Shown here: piece by piece, positions 45,390 through 56,931 of the stretch
Layout of the letters: each line of letters begins with the position of its first letter
How positions within the stretch are numbered: the first letter of the stretch is position 1
NCBI RefSeq assembly: GCF_000161835.1
Contig: NZ_GG697169.2
Span: 862,418-926,417 of the forward strand
Source of the DNA: Thalassobium sp. R2A62
GTDB lineage: Bacteria; Pseudomonadota; Alphaproteobacteria; Rhodobacterales; Rhodobacteraceae
Length of the DNA stretch: 64,000 nucleotides
Direction of reading: 5' to 3'
The notes under the pieces: generated by a model
The model's input: the letters and a program-made list of their open reading frames with translations, nothing else
Database searches by the model: none
What the model was told of the DNA's origin: nothing
Translations under genes and position numbers: made by a program

Positions 45390-45835
45390 GCACGGCATTG
45401 CATCTGGCAAAACCAACAGATTTTGAGCGCGTCGACGCATTAGTCTCTCAATTCCACCAAGAATTCGGATTGGACATCTCTGACAGTCACCGCGCCGGAG
45501 CGATCCAACCGCTTCTGGATGGGGTGCCTCACGGAATGATCTATCTGCTGGGCCTGCCACGAGCGCCGGTTGGCTACATCGTTGTGTCGTTAGGGTGGTC
45601 GATTGAATTGGGCGGCCTAGACGGGTTTGTCGACGAATTCTTTGTTCGGCCCAGCGTGCGCGGCCGCGGCATCGCCACCGAAGTCCTACACGAACTCAGC
45701 CATGCATTGGGCGCCGCTGGGGTGAAAGCGCTGCATCTCGAGGTTGACGCCGAGGCGGACAATGCGCAGCGGCTTTATAAACGGGCGGGCTTTGAGCCAC
45801 GAGAACGGTATTCATTGATGTCGAGGTATCTCTAG
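45386..45835 (+). CDS. GNAT-family N-acetyltransferase
   Basis: 149 aa. The acetyl-CoA loop is FVRPSVRGRGIATEVLHEL, followed by LHLEVDAEADNAQRLYKRAGF and the C-terminal SLMSRYL. It transfers an acetyl group to an unknown amine. It overlaps both neighbours by 1-4 bases in an operon with nucleoside hydrolase and selO. Confidence 0.87.
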   Translation: MSTALHLAKPTDFERVDALVSQFHQEFGLDISDSHRAGAIQPLLDGVPHGMIYLLGLPRAPVGYIVVSLGWSIELGGLDGFVDEFFVRPSVRGRGIATEVLHELSHALGAAGVKALHLEVDAEADNAQRLYKRAGFEPRERYSLMSRYL

Positions 45836-47250
45836 TGGCAATCAGCATCCCCTTTGACAACAGTTATGGCCGTCTGCCGGACGGCTTCTACACACGCCAA
45901 AACGCAGGTCACGTCAGCGCCCCCAGCATGATGGCGTGGAATGCAGATCTGGCGGACCTTATGGGAATAAAAGCTGACGATCTGGCCGAGGCCGCGCAGG
46001 TGTTTGGCGGCAATGTGATCCCAGACGGGGCTGACCCGCTGGCCCAAGTCTATGCCGGCCATCAATTTGGCGGCTGGTCCGCACAATTGGGCGACGGGCG
46101 TGCCCTGCTGCTAGGAGAAACGATTGGAACCGACGGTCAGCGCCGCGATATCCAGCTAAAGGGATCGGGTCCGACACCCTATTCACGGGCTGGCGACGGG
46201 CGGGCCGGATTGGGCCCTGTTGTGCGCGAATACCTGATGAGCGAAGCGATGCATGCGCTGGGTGTGCCCACGACACGAGCCTTGGCTGCCGTACGCACGG
46301 GTGATCAAGTGTTCCGCGACACGATGTTGCCGGGTGCGGTTTTGACCCGCGTTGCTGCCAGCCATATTCGTGTGGGCACGTTCCAGTATTTCGCAGCGCG
46401 CGGTGATACGGTCGCCCTACAGGCGTTGCTCGACCATGTGATTGCGCGGCACTACCCAGAGGCTATGGGCCCAGCCCAATTGTTAAAGGCTGTGATGCGG
46501 CGTCAGGCCAAACTGATCGCTCATTGGATGTCGCTGGGGTTCATCCACGGCGTCATGAACACTGACAACGTGCAGATCGCGGGGGAAACCATCGACTATG
46601 GACCCTGCGCGTTTATGGACATCTATCACCCCCAACGCGTGTTCAGTTCTATTGACCGCAGTGGCCGCTATGCCTACGGCAACCAGCCAAACATCGCGAT
46701 TTGGAATGTTGCGCAATTTGCGACCTCGCTGATCCCATTGATGACAGACCGAGAGGCGGCGATCGAAGAGTTTACAGAGATCGTCAACGGGTTCCCTGCC
46801 ATCTACCAAGAGGAATGGATTGCACGGTTCCGCGCCAAACTGGGCCTTACCCGCCAAGAAGATGATGATTTGCAGTTGATCGAGGAGCTGCTTGCCTTGA
46901 TGACCGAGGGTCAGGCGGATTTTACCAATCTATTTGCGGCTCTGCCCAATGGCACCGCACGTGATCACATCACCGATCCTGCGCAGTTTGACGCCTGGGC
47001 AGAACTGCGGCACGCGCGGCTGGTCGGAGAAGATGGTGCCGACGCATTGATGCGCCGGACCAATCCCATCGTCATCCCCCGTACCCACCTGATCGAAGAG
47101 GCGATCGTGCGTGCCGCAGCCGGTGATGACGATATGTTCCATGATATGCACAGCATCCTCGGGACCCCATTTGAGATGCCGGATGATCCCAAATGGACAC
47201 GTCCACCCACCCCAGAGGAAATTGTCCCAGCGACGTTTTGCGGGACCTAA
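45835..47250 (+). CDS. selO: SelO-family protein adenylyltransferase
   Basis: 471 aa from a GTG sharing a base with the GNAT stop. SelO is a pseudokinase fold that transfers AMP to proteins. Visible motifs are QVYAGHQFGGWSAQLGDGRA, QLKGSGPTPYSRAGDGRAGL, HGVMNTDN and DYGPCAFMD, the last two being the catalytic and metal loops. No selenocysteine codon is evident at the C-terminus (ends VPATFCGT). Confidence 0.92.
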   Translation: MAISIPFDNSYGRLPDGFYTRQNAGHVSAPSMMAWNADLADLMGIKADDLAEAAQVFGGNVIPDGADPLAQVYAGHQFGGWSAQLGDGRALLLGETIGTDGQRRDIQLKGSGPTPYSRAGDGRAGLGPVVREYLMSEAMHALGVPTTRALAAVRTGDQVFRDTMLPGAVLTRVAASHIRVGTFQYFAARGDTVALQALLDHVIARHYPEAMGPAQLLKAVMRRQAKLIAHWMSLGFIHGVMNTDNVQIAGETIDYGPCAFMDIYHPQRVFSSIDRSGRYAYGNQPNIAIWNVAQFATSLIPLMTDREAAIEEFTEIVNGFPAIYQEEWIARFRAKLGLTRQEDDDLQLIEELLALMTEGQADFTNLFAALPNGTARDHITDPAQFDAWAELRHARLVGEDGADALMRRTNPIVIPRTHLIEEAIVRAAAGDDDMFHDMHSILGTPFEMPDDPKWTRPPTPEEIVPATFCGT

Positions 47251-47367
47251 GTCCGGTAACGATTGGACCGCAACAGGCTCTAAGAATATCCAGCGCGATT
47301 GGCACGCCGCTGGATTAAATTGGACCTGCCGTGCTAGGGCGATGCAACTCTATTCAAAGGACATCTT

Positions 47368-48615
47368 ATGACCCTGTTGCAAATTGCCTCGCTGTTGATT
47401 GTTTTGGCAGGCGCTTTCGGCGCAATCAACTATCTGTTTTTGCGCCTTCCTTCGTCGATTGGCATCTTGGTTGTCGCACTTTTGGCATCGCTGGCTGTTA
47501 TGGGGGTCGATCTATTGGTCCCGTCATTGGGCATGGCTGATCAAGTCCGCGACACTGTCCTTGGCATTGAGTTTTCTGAGGCCCTGCTCGAAGGCATGTT
47601 GGGGTTGTTGCTGTTTGCAGGCGCCCTGCATGTCAAACTGTCGGACCTTAAACAGGAATGGTTGGTTGTCCTATTGATGGCCACGATTGGCGTGGGTCTA
47701 TCCACCGTCATTTTTGGCGTCGGGTTTAGCTGGCTGACAGGCATGCCACTGTTGATCGCGTTGGTCTTTGGATCCTTGATTTCGCCGACCGATCCGGTGG
47801 CCGTTCTGAGTGTTTTGCGCGAGGCAGACCTTCAAAAATCGCTAGAGACCAAGATCGCAGGCGAAAGCTTGTTTAACGACGGTGTTGGCTATGTTGTGTT
47901 TCTTGTCCTTGTGGGCCTCGCCTTTCCCAGCGGCGACCATCATGGATCGGGTCTCGCGGATGCAGCGACCCTCTTTGTCCAAGAAGCGGTTGGCGGTGCT
48001 GTTCTAGGCCTCGTGCTGGGATGGCTGACATTTCGTGTCATGCGCCGCATTGATGACTATTCACTCGAAGTGCTGATCACCCTTGGCCTCGCCTTCGGAG
48101 GCTACGAACTGGCCGTCTATTTGCATGTGTCTGCACCTATTATGGCGGTTTGTGCTGGCCTGCTGATCGGCGATATCGGAATGAAGAACGGCATGTCGGA
48201 AGAGACGCGACAGTACGTCGACGGCTTCTGGAAACTCATCGACGAGATTCTGAACGCGGTTCTGTTCCTGATGATTGGCTTTGAGGTCTTTGCCATCGCC
48301 TTTGACATAAGCTTTGTTACAACGGGTGTCTTGTCGATCGGGCTGGCGCTGCTGGCACGTTTGGCGGCTGTTGCTGTTCCAATCCTGATCCTACGCCCCT
48401 TCCGCGAGTTTAGCCGCGGCGTGACCCCCATCATGACATGGGGCGGGCTCAAAGGTGGTATCTCGGTCGCTCTGGCGCTGTCGCTGCCCGAAGGTGAATG
48501 GAAGCCGCTGATCCTGACAGTGACCTATGTGATCGTGATCTTCTCGATCATCATTCAGGGCCTAACGATCGCTCCATTGGCCAAACGGCTTAACCGTGAA
48601 CCAGATCTGATGTGA
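47368..48615 (+). CDS. Na+/H+ antiporter (CPA1/NhaP type)
   Basis: 415 aa with about twelve membrane segments. The ion-binding segment SLISPTDPVAVLSVLREADL and GESLFNDGVGYVVF are typical of CPA1 sodium-proton exchangers. GGLKGGISVALALSLPEG follows near the C-terminus. It helps sodium and pH balance, as expected for a marine bacterium. It stands alone, with a terminator after it. Confidence 0.9.
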   Translation: MTLLQIASLLIVLAGAFGAINYLFLRLPSSIGILVVALLASLAVMGVDLLVPSLGMADQVRDTVLGIEFSEALLEGMLGLLLFAGALHVKLSDLKQEWLVVLLMATIGVGLSTVIFGVGFSWLTGMPLLIALVFGSLISPTDPVAVLSVLREADLQKSLETKIAGESLFNDGVGYVVFLVLVGLAFPSGDHHGSGLADAATLFVQEAVGGAVLGLVLGWLTFRVMRRIDDYSLEVLITLGLAFGGYELAVYLHVSAPIMAVCAGLLIGDIGMKNGMSEETRQYVDGFWKLIDEILNAVLFLMIGFEVFAIAFDISFVTTGVLSIGLALLARLAAVAVPILILRPFREFSRGVTPIMTWGGLKGGISVALALSLPEGEWKPLILTVTYVIVIFSIIIQGLTIAPLAKRLNREPDLM

Positions 48616-48635
48616 TCAGACCCATCCAAATGGAA

Positions 48636-48668
48636 AAAAAGAGGCCGAACAATCGGCCCCTTTTCTAT
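48636..48668. terminator. Bidirectional terminator between antiporter and helicase genes
   Basis: AGGCCGA pairs with TCGGCCC across a short loop, with an A-run on one side and T4 on the other, so it can serve both convergent genes. Confidence 0.8.
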
Positions 48669-48669
48669 T

Positions 48670-50010
48670 TTATGCTGCGCTGCGGGTCTTGTTGCCGCCG
48701 CCGGAACGACGTCTGCGGTTACCGCCACCGGGCTTGGCCCCACCAGCGTTGGGTTTTGAGCTCCCACCACCAGGTTTGCCGCCGGGCTTGCCACGGCCAC
48801 CGCCGCCGCCACCACCGCCGGGACGTCCGGCACCGAACCGACGTCCACCACCGCCACCGCGTTTTGGCTTGGGCTCTTCATGCTCCCACACACGACCGGA
48901 CGCGACGGGAATATCCATCTTCATCACCTTTTGAATTGAACGCAGTTCGCTCATCTCATCAGGTGCGCAGAATGCAATCGCCATGCCCTCGGCCCCAGCA
49001 CGTGCTGTCCGGCCAATACGGTGGACATAGTTTTCGGGAACATTGGGCAGGTCAAAGTTATAGACGTGTTTGACGTCTGGAATATCCAGACCACGCGCTG
49101 CAACATCAGTCGCAACAAGTACGGTAACCTTGCCCTCGCGGAACGCAACGATTGCGCGCTCGCGTTGACCTTGGGATTTGTTGCCGTGGATAGACACCGC
49201 ATCAAAGCCCGCCTTTTCCAACGTCTTGTAGAGCTTTTCACAGCCATGCTTTGTGCGGCCAAAAACAATCGCACGCTCGCCTTTGTGTTTGCCCAACAGC
49301 TCGATCAGCAGCTTGGGCTTTTCCGACTTGGCGATATAGTGCAGCGACTGTTCGATCTTATCAGCGGCTTTGCCCGGAGGGTTCACTTCGACGCGAACTG
49401 GGCTTCTGAGGTAAGCTGCTGCCAGTTCGTTCATCTGCTTGGGCATCGTCGCCGAAAACAGCATTGTCTGACGGTCATCCGCCAGCAAAGGCGCGATTTT
49501 GCGCAGCGCGTGAATGAACCCGAGATCCAGCATCTGGTCCGCTTCGTCCAGCACCAGATAGTGCGTCTCGGACAGGCTTAGTGCTTTGCGGTCCAACAAG
49601 TCGATCAAACGACCCGGGGTCGCGACCAACAGATCAACACCACGCTCGAGGCGTTTCATCTGAGCCACGATGCCAGCACCGCCAACAACCAGAGCGACCT
49701 TGAGGTGCGATCCCTGTGTGTAGTCCCGCAGATTGTCGCTGATCTGCTTGGCCAGCTCGCGCGTTGGAGCGAGGATCAGTCCGCGCACTGTTTTGGGTTC
49801 GGGTTTGACGCCAGCGCGCATCAGCGCGTCAATCATAGGCAAACCAAACGCCGCTGTTTTACCTGTACCAGTTTGTGCCAGACCCATCACATCGCGCCCG
49901 TTCATAGCGTGCGGGATCGCCTGTGCCTGAATAGGGGTTGGGTCTGTGATGCCTTGGTCGGCAAGCTTCTTAACGAGGCGGGGCATCAGCCCCAGCATAT
50001 CGAAATCCAT
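48670..50010 (-). CDS. DEAD-box RNA helicase (RhlE-like)
   Basis: 446 aa from the ATG at 50010 (DFDMLGLMPRLVKKLAD), preceded by AAGGA. The helicase core has motif I AQTGTGKTAAF, motif II LDEADQMLD, motif III SATMPKQ and motif VI HRIGRTARAG. The last 75 residues are a Gly/Arg/Pro-rich tail of RGG-like repeats that should bind RNA. It probably acts in ribosome assembly or mRNA turnover in the cold. A 300-base leader with hairpins lies upstream. Confidence 0.9.
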   Translation of the reverse strand: MDFDMLGLMPRLVKKLADQGITDPTPIQAQAIPHAMNGRDVMGLAQTGTGKTAAFGLPMIDALMRAGVKPEPKTVRGLILAPTRELAKQISDNLRDYTQGSHLKVALVVGGAGIVAQMKRLERGVDLLVATPGRLIDLLDRKALSLSETHYLVLDEADQMLDLGFIHALRKIAPLLADDRQTMLFSATMPKQMNELAAAYLRSPVRVEVNPPGKAADKIEQSLHYIAKSEKPKLLIELLGKHKGERAIVFGRTKHGCEKLYKTLEKAGFDAVSIHGNKSQGQRERAIVAFREGKVTVLVATDVAARGLDIPDVKHVYNFDLPNVPENYVHRIGRTARAGAEGMAIAFCAPDEMSELRSIQKVMKMDIPVASGRVWEHEEPKPKRGGGGGRRFGAGRPGGGGGGGGRGKPGGKPGGGSSKPNAGGAKPGGGNRRRRSGGGNKTRSAA

Positions 50011-50334
50011 GTATATCCTTGTGCGGGGCCGCAGCCCCATAAATGAGGTTCACCCGATGCCAACATGACAACGGGATCGCAATTGGGTTACGCGAACGCT
50101 CTGACAGACATGCCGAATTGCATGTGGGCCGAACCTGCGTCGGACCCCCTGCGTGACTGTGGGAACCAGTGGTGTTTTCCGTGTCGGTCGCCCATCGGGG
50201 CGGTCTGCTCACGCGGCAGAGGAACACGGATGAGAGCCACATGAGGGTTTGAGCTGCCTTTGTCAACGATTGCTTTGGGGTGGAAACCTGTGGCGACCGG
50301 CGTTAAACGGGACCCAGATGACCCCGAGGGCGTG
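50011..50334. other. Divergent leader region of helicase and fur/mur, with hairpins
   Basis: No firm gene is called. A GGGGC/GCCCC stem lies close to the helicase start (about 50026-50037). Further on is a longer TCCGTGT/ACACGGA pairing (about 50178-50232). Such structure would suit a cold-responsive helicase leader. A possible 35-codon frame within it is listed separately. Confidence 0.4.
50088..50195 (-). CDS. Possible 35-aa leader peptide upstream of the helicase
   Basis: ATG at 50195 to TAA at 50088, reading GDRHGKHHWFPQSRRGSDAG then SAHMQFGMSVRAFA. It lies 77 bases before the helicase start on the same strand. It has no clear ribosome-binding site and no family I recognise. The frame is compact, basic and His-rich. 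It could be chance, or a leader whose translation affects the downstream hairpins. Confidence 0.3.
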   Translation of the reverse strand: MGDRHGKHHWFPQSRRGSDAGSAHMQFGMSVRAFA

Positions 50335-50757
50335 ATGACCGACACCATTCTTTCGCGTAGCGCGGCCCGTGGCTTGCGTATGACCGACCAGAGACGCACC
50401 ATTGCGAGTGTGCTCGAAGAGGCCGACGACCACCCTGATGTAGAAGAGCTGTTTGCGCGCGCCTCTGCCCGTGATCCACGCATCTCCATCGCCACGGTCT
50501 ACCGAACAGTCAAACTGTTCGAAGAGAGCGGCATTCTGGAAAAACACGAGTTCAGAGACGGCCGCGCGCGGTACGAAGCCGCCGACCGCGACCACCACGA
50601 TCACCTGATTGACATGAATTCTGGCAAAGTGATCGAATTTGTAGACCCAGAGATCGAAGCGCTGCAGGAAAAGATCGCAGAAAAGTTAGGTTACCAACTC
50701 AGAGGGCATCGGCTCGAGCTCTATGGTGTACCCTTGAAAAAAGGCACAAGCTCCTGA
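50335..50757 (+). CDS. Fur-family metal regulator (Fur/Mur type)
   Basis: 140 aa from the ATG at 50335; the frame opens at 50260 but this start gives the usual N-terminus. The DNA-binding helices are in RGLRMTDQRRTIASVLEEAD and ISIATVYRTVKLFEESGIL. The metal site is in YEAADRDHHDHLID. There is no CxxC zinc pair, as in alphaproteobacterial Fur/Mur proteins, which sense manganese or iron. In this group iron control is shared with Irr and RirA/IscR-type regulators. Confidence 0.87.
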   Translation: MTDTILSRSAARGLRMTDQRRTIASVLEEADDHPDVEELFARASARDPRISIATVYRTVKLFEESGILEKHEFRDGRARYEAADRDHHDHLIDMNSGKVIEFVDPEIEALQEKIAEKLGYQLRGHRLELYGVPLKKGTSS

Positions 50758-50774
50758 CACAGTCGCCCGCCTCT

Positions 50775-51653
50775 GTGGCCCCTGCCCCTTTGCGGCAGAA
50801 CATTCGCAACATCGGATGGATGATCCTTTCTATGCTGGGCTTTGCGCTGAGCGACAGCGTGATCAAGGTCTTGGTCCGTGATGTCCCAACGGGTCAGATC
50901 ATCTTGATGGTCGGCACCGGTGGCACAGCGATCTTTGCGCTCCTTGCCCTAAGGCAAAAGGTGCGCATCTTTTCCCGCGATTTTTTTGCGCCCGCTGTCT
51001 TGGTCCGCAATATGGCCGAAGGGTTGGGCACGGTTCTCTTTGTTTCTGCCTTGGCTGCTGCCCCCTTGATCACCCTGTCGTCGATCCAACAGGCCGGCCC
51101 GTTGATTGTAACGCTGGGCGCTGCGGTCTTTCTCAAGGAACATGTGGGACCTCGCCGTTGGACCGCCGTTTTGATCGGTCTGGTTGGTGTCCTAATCATT
51201 CTGCGCCCGACATCCGACGAATTAAACGCGGGCGCACTGCTGGGTGTGAGCGCAGTTGTCATGCTTAGCGTCCGTGATCTGACCACACGAATTGCGCCCC
51301 CCAACCTGCACACATTGCAGCTGGCCACGTGGGGGTTTTCAATGTTGATCCCCGCTGGCGCATTGCTGTTGTTCACAACTTCAGCGCCCGTTGCCTTGGA
51401 TCTGCGGATTTCGGGCTTGGTTGCAGCAACCATTGCCCTGACGATGTTGGCCTATTTTGCAATCACCGCCTCGATGCGGACGGGTGATCTGTCCGTGGTC
51501 AGCCCGTTTCGCTATACACGCCTTATCTTTGCACTGATCCTTGGCATCTTGTTTCTGGGCGAACGTCCTGACAGTTGGACCCTGATCGGCGCTGCTATTG
51601 TCATCTTGTCCGGCCTCTATGTCTTTGCAAGAGAACGGCGCAAACCGCTTTAA
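50775..51653 (+). CDS. DMT-superfamily (EamA) membrane transporter
   Basis: 292 aa, ten predicted membrane segments in two EamA repeats (GWMILSMLGFALSDSVIKVL at the start; FRYTRLIFALILGILFLGERP near the end). These proteins export metabolites, often amino acids. Start is the GTG at 50775, 18 bases after the regulator's stop, so co-transcription with fur/mur is likely. Confidence 0.87.
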   Translation: MAPAPLRQNIRNIGWMILSMLGFALSDSVIKVLVRDVPTGQIILMVGTGGTAIFALLALRQKVRIFSRDFFAPAVLVRNMAEGLGTVLFVSALAAAPLITLSSIQQAGPLIVTLGAAVFLKEHVGPRRWTAVLIGLVGVLIILRPTSDELNAGALLGVSAVVMLSVRDLTTRIAPPNLHTLQLATWGFSMLIPAGALLLFTTSAPVALDLRISGLVAATIALTMLAYFAITASMRTGDLSVVSPFRYTRLIFALILGILFLGERPDSWTLIGAAIVILSGLYVFARERRKPL

Positions 51654-51674
51654 CTTTTCAACGATGCGCGATAG

Positions 51675-52991
<1,317 letters not shown>

Positions 52992-53011
52992 GCGCGACCT
53001 CTGACATTCAA

Positions 53012-53049
53012 GAGCCCCCGCCGTGATGCACAACGGCGGGGGCTTTTTG
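53012..53049 (+). terminator. Rho-independent terminator after eno
   Basis: AGCCCCCGCCGT pairs with ACGGCGGGGGCT around a short loop, followed by TTTTT. Confidence 0.92.
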
Positions 53050-53063
53050 TCTGATCGCAAATC

Positions 53064-53099
53064 AAAAAAGAAAAAAGGGAGGGCAATCGCCCTCCCTTG
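53064..53099 (-). terminator. Rho-independent terminator facing nrdJ
   Basis: On -, AAGGGAGGGC pairs with GCCCTCCCTT around a four-base loop and is followed by a T-rich run. It lies about 160 bases beyond the nrdJ stop. A coding-like frame without a start codon fills the space between. Confidence 0.85.
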
Positions 53100-53259
53100 A
53101 GTTTCGCCACTCAGGCTCATTCTAGTGTACCGCCCGGTTTATTTGCCTGCGGCCTGAGTGTCGTCAGAAGCAAGCGCACCCGCTTCCTTGTCTGTGTGCA
53201 CCACTTGGGTGTGATGCGATGAGACGGCCGCCGATAAGTTCGACGACCGCCCCGAGAGT

Positions 53260-56200
53260 TTAGCTACAGCCGGATGTTCCGCCGCAGGTGTTGCACTTCA
53301 TGCAAGTGCCGTTGCGCACCAGCGTGTAGTTGCCGCATTCGCCACATGGATCGCCCTCGTAGCCTTGCATTTTTGCCTTGTCGCGCGCGGTCAAGCTGAC
53401 CGAACCGGTAGACAATGACGTTGTAGCGGCTACCGCAACCGCGGCGTTGCCAACCTCTGGCACCAATGTCTGCAATGCCGCAACTGGATCCGCTGACTCA
53501 TCCAGCACCGTCGCCCCCATGCCACCCTGCAGCACAACCAGTTCCTGAGGAACACGCTTGCGCAGATAGCCAGTCGAGCTGATCTGCTTGAGCACTTCGA
53601 GCGATTTCGAAGCTGCAGTTTCCGATACGGATCCTACATTGCTCTTGCCCTCTTCTTCGCCACGGCCAAGGTCGTCGAATGTCTCGCCTGTTGGCTTAAC
53701 ATGCGCCAGATCGGTCCGGTCGAGGTAGGACACAGCCAATTCGCGGAAGATATAGTCAAGGATCGACGTCGCATTCTTAATGCTGTCATTGCCCTGAACC
53801 ATGCCTGCTGGCTCGAACTTGGTGAAGGTGAAGGCATCGACGAACTCTTCGAGCGGCACGCCGTACTGAAGGCCAACAGAGACTGCGATAGCAAAGTTAT
53901 TCATCATCGCACGGAAGCCCGCACCCTCTTTGTGCATATCGATAAAGATTTCGCCGAGCGCGCCATCCTCATATTCGCCAGTGCGCAGGTAGACCTTGTG
54001 ACCACCGACGATTGCCTTTTGCGTATAGCCCTTGCGACGCTCTGGCATCTTGGTGCGGGCCTGTTCCTTTTCGATCTCTTTGATGATGATCTTTTCGACG
54101 ATTTTCTCGGCGAGAACAGTTGCTTTTTCGTGGTGGTTGCCGCTCTCGAGTGTCTCGAGCGCTTCGTCGTCATCCTCGACCAACGCTGCAGCCAGAGGTT
54201 GAGACAGTTTCGAGCCATCACGGTAGAGCGCGTTGGCTTTGATCGCGAGAGACCAAGACAGTTCGTAAGCCTTTTGGCAGTCTTCGATCGTTGCATCGTT
54301 CGGCATGTTGATCGTCTTGGAAATCGCGCCAGAGATGAACGACTGAGCTGCGGCCATCATATAGATGTGACTGTCAACACTCAGGAAACGCTTACCTTTT
54401 TTGCCACAAGGGTTGGCACAGTCGAACACGTTGTAGTGCTCTTCCTTGAGGTGTGGTGCACCTTCGAGGGTCATTGTACCGCACACGTGGTCGTTTGCCG
54501 CGTCGATATCTGCCCTGGTAAAGCCGAGGTGGCGCAGCAGATCAAAAGACGGATCGTTCAGCTTGTCCTGCGGAATGCCCAGCGGGCCGGTGCAAAACTC
54601 TTCGCCCAGTGTCCACTGGTTAAAGACAAAGCGGATGTCAAAGGCAGACGCGAGCGCTGCTTCGATCTTGTTCAGCTCGTTTTGGCCAAAGCCGTGACCG
54701 ATCAACGAGGTGTGGTTGATGCCCGGTGCGTTGCCCATCGAGGCGTGACCGACAGCGTAGGACACGATCTCTTCGATCTGGGCAGAGCCGTAACCGAGTT
54801 TTTCAAGAGATGCAGGGACCGATTGGTTGATGATTTTGAAGTAACCACCGCCAGCGAGCTTTTTAAACTTCACCAGAGCAAAGTCAGGCTCGATACCGGT
54901 TGTATCGCAATCCATGACCAGACCGATGGTGCCTGTAGGGGCAATCACCGAAACCTGCGCGTTGCGATAGCCGTGCTTTTCGCCAAGGCTCAGCGCTTCG
55001 TCCCATGAGGACATCGCCAGCTCAACCAAACGGCTGTCTGGGCAACCAGCGTGATCCAGTGGCACAGGTTTCGTCGCCAGCTTTTCATAGCCGCCGGTTG
55101 CACCATACGCCGCATTGCGGTGGTTACGGATGACCCGCAGCATGTGATCCTTGTTTTTGCCGTATCCAGCAAAGGCACCAAGCTCGCCCGCGATTTCAGC
55201 CGACGTAGCGTAAGAAACACCCGTCAGGATCGCTGTCAGAGCACCACAGAGCGCGCGGCCCTCGCTGCTATCATAGCCGTGACCCATGTTCATCAGCAGG
55301 CCGCCGATGTTGGCATAACCCAGACCCAATGTACGGAAGTCATAAGACCGCTGCGCGATCTCTTTGGATGGGAACTGGGCCATCATGACCGAGATTTCCA
55401 ATGTCACAGTCCACAGACGCGTGGCGTGCATGTATTCTTCAACCTGAAACTGACCATCTGTGTAGAATGTCAGCAGGTTCATCGACGCAAGGTTACAAGC
55501 CGTGTCATCGAGGAACATGTATTCGGAACACGGGTTTGAGCCGCGGATCGCACCGTCTTCTGGGCAAGTGTGCCAGTCGTTGACGGTGTCGTGGTACTGG
55601 ATGCCCGGATCGGCACAAGCCCACGCTGCGTGACCAACCTGCTCCCACAGATCGCGCGCCTTGATAGTCTTGGAGACATTGCCGTTCTTGCGGTTGACCA
55701 ATTCCCAGTCCGCGTCTACTTCAACGGCTTTGAGGAACGCGTCCGTGACACGGATCGAGTTGTTGGAGTTCTGGCCAGAGACCGAGTTATATGCCTCAGA
55801 GTCCCAGTCAGTATCGTAGGTTGGAAACTCAATGCTTGTGTGACCCTGTTTGGCATAGTCCAACACGCGTTTGACGTAAGTCTCTGGAATTGAAACCTTT
55901 TTTGCGGACCTCACGGCGTCTTTCAACGCTGAGTTCACTTTAGGATCATATGCATCCGCTTCGGCACCATCCCAGCTGCGGATCGCAGCAAAGATCGCAT
56001 TCAACTTTTCTTCGTGCATTTTCGAGCCAGCCACGATCGACGCGACCTTTTGCTCTTCAAGCACCTTCCAATTGATGAAGTCCTCGATATCTGGGTGATC
56101 AGCATCGATGATAACCATCTTGGCCGCGCGGCGTGTTGTGCCGCCCGATTTGATCGCACCAGCGGCGCGGTCACCGATTTTCAGGAAGCCCATCAAGCCA

Positions 56201-56931
56201 GAGGATTTACCACCACCTGACAGCGCCTCACCTGCGCCACGCAGGGACGAGAAGTTTGTGCCAGTGCCTGAACCATATTTGAAGAGACGTGCTTCACGAA
56301 CCCAAAGATCCATGATCCCGCCTTCGTTCACCAGATCGTCTTCGACCGACTGAATGAAACACGCGTGCGGCTGTGGGTGCTCGTAGGACGACTTGGACTT
56401 GGTCAAAACGCCGGTCTCGTGGTCGACATAGTGGTGACCCTGTGCCGGGCCGTCGATGCCATACGCCCAATGCAGGCCCGTGTTGAACCACTGTGGCGAA
56501 TTTGGTGCTGCGCGCTGTGTCGCGAGCATATAGCGCATTTCGTCAAAATAAGCCTGAGCGTCGTCCTCGGTGGTGAAATAGCCACCCTTCCAACCCCAGT
56601 ACGTCCATGCACCTGCAAGACGGTCAAAAACCTGCTTGGCGGATGTTTCCCCAGCGATCTCTGCGTCGTCTGTCGCCTCACCGCGCCATAGGAATTCAGG
56701 AACACCCTTTTCCTCAATGCACTTGAGCTTTGATGGAACGCCCGCTTTGCGGAAATACTTCTGTGCGATGACGTCGCTAGCGACTTGGGACCAACCAGAA
56801 GGGATTTCGCAGTCATCCAGTTTGAACACAATAGTTCCATCAGGATTTCGAATTTCGGACGTTGTCGTCACGAATTCGAGGTCTGCATATGCGTCCTGTC
56901 CGGATTTGGTAAACTTGCGTTCAATCTTCAT
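53260..56931 (-). CDS. nrdJ: Adenosylcobalamin-dependent (class II) ribonucleotide reductase
   Basis: 1223 aa from the ATG at 56931; the frame opens 79 codons earlier without support. N-terminal [16 protein letters not shown], the substrate-region [38 protein letters not shown] and [20 protein letters not shown] are class II signatures. The C-terminus has a Cys-rich tail ([24 protein letters not shown]) that re-reduces the active site. It makes deoxyribonucleotides without oxygen dependence, needing B12. No other nrd gene is in the window. Confidence 0.95.
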   Translation of the reverse strand: MKIERKFTKSGQDAYADLEFVTTTSEIRNPDGTIVFKLDDCEIPSGWSQVASDVIAQKYFRKAGVPSKLKCIEEKGVPEFLWRGEATDDAEIAGETSAKQVFDRLAGAWTYWGWKGGYFTTEDDAQAYFDEMRYMLATQRAAPNSPQWFNTGLHWAYGIDGPAQGHHYVDHETGVLTKSKSSYEHPQPHACFIQSVEDDLVNEGGIMDLWVREARLFKYGSGTGTNFSSLRGAGEALSGGGKSSGLMGFLKIGDRAAGAIKSGGTTRRAAKMVIIDADHPDIEDFINWKVLEEQKVASIVAGSKMHEEKLNAIFAAIRSWDGAEADAYDPKVNSALKDAVRSAKKVSIPETYVKRVLDYAKQGHTSIEFPTYDTDWDSEAYNSVSGQNSNNSIRVTDAFLKAVEVDADWELVNRKNGNVSKTIKARDLWEQVGHAAWACADPGIQYHDTVNDWHTCPEDGAIRGSNPCSEYMFLDDTACNLASMNLLTFYTDGQFQVEEYMHATRLWTVTLEISVMMAQFPSKEIAQRSYDFRTLGLGYANIGGLLMNMGHGYDSSEGRALCGALTAILTGVSYATSAEIAGELGAFAGYGKNKDHMLRVIRNHRNAAYGATGGYEKLATKPVPLDHAGCPDSRLVELAMSSWDEALSLGEKHGYRNAQVSVIAPTGTIGLVMDCDTTGIEPDFALVKFKKLAGGGYFKIINQSVPASLEKLGYGSAQIEEIVSYAVGHASMGNAPGINHTSLIGHGFGQNELNKIEAALASAFDIRFVFNQWTLGEEFCTGPLGIPQDKLNDPSFDLLRHLGFTRADIDAANDHVCGTMTLEGAPHLKEEHYNVFDCANPCGKKGKRFLSVDSHIYMMAAAQSFISGAISKTINMPNDATIEDCQKAYELSWSLAIKANALYRDGSKLSQPLAAALVEDDDEALETLESGNHHEKATVLAEKIVEKIIIKEIEKEQARTKMPERRKGYTQKAIVGGHKVYLRTGEYEDGALGEIFIDMHKEGAGFRAMMNNFAIAVSVGLQYGVPLEEFVDAFTFTKFEPAGMVQGNDSIKNATSILDYIFRELAVSYLDRTDLAHVKPTGETFDDLGRGEEEGKSNVGSVSETAASKSLEVLKQISSTGYLRKRVPQELVVLQGGMGATVLDESADPVAALQTLVPEVGNAAVAVAATTSLSTGSVSLTARDKAKMQGYEGDPCGECGNYTLVRNGTCMKCNTCGGTSGCS

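Noticed and set aside
53100-53290. Coding-like frame on - just after nrdJ, ending near 53143 (reads HTDKEAGALASDDTQAAGK)
   Set aside because: It has no start codon before the last 20 residues and overlaps the end of nrdJ; an old extension or chance is more likely than a gene.
53701-55008. 435-codon open frame on + inside nrdJ
   Set aside because: Antisense shadow of a fully conserved ribonucleotide reductase.
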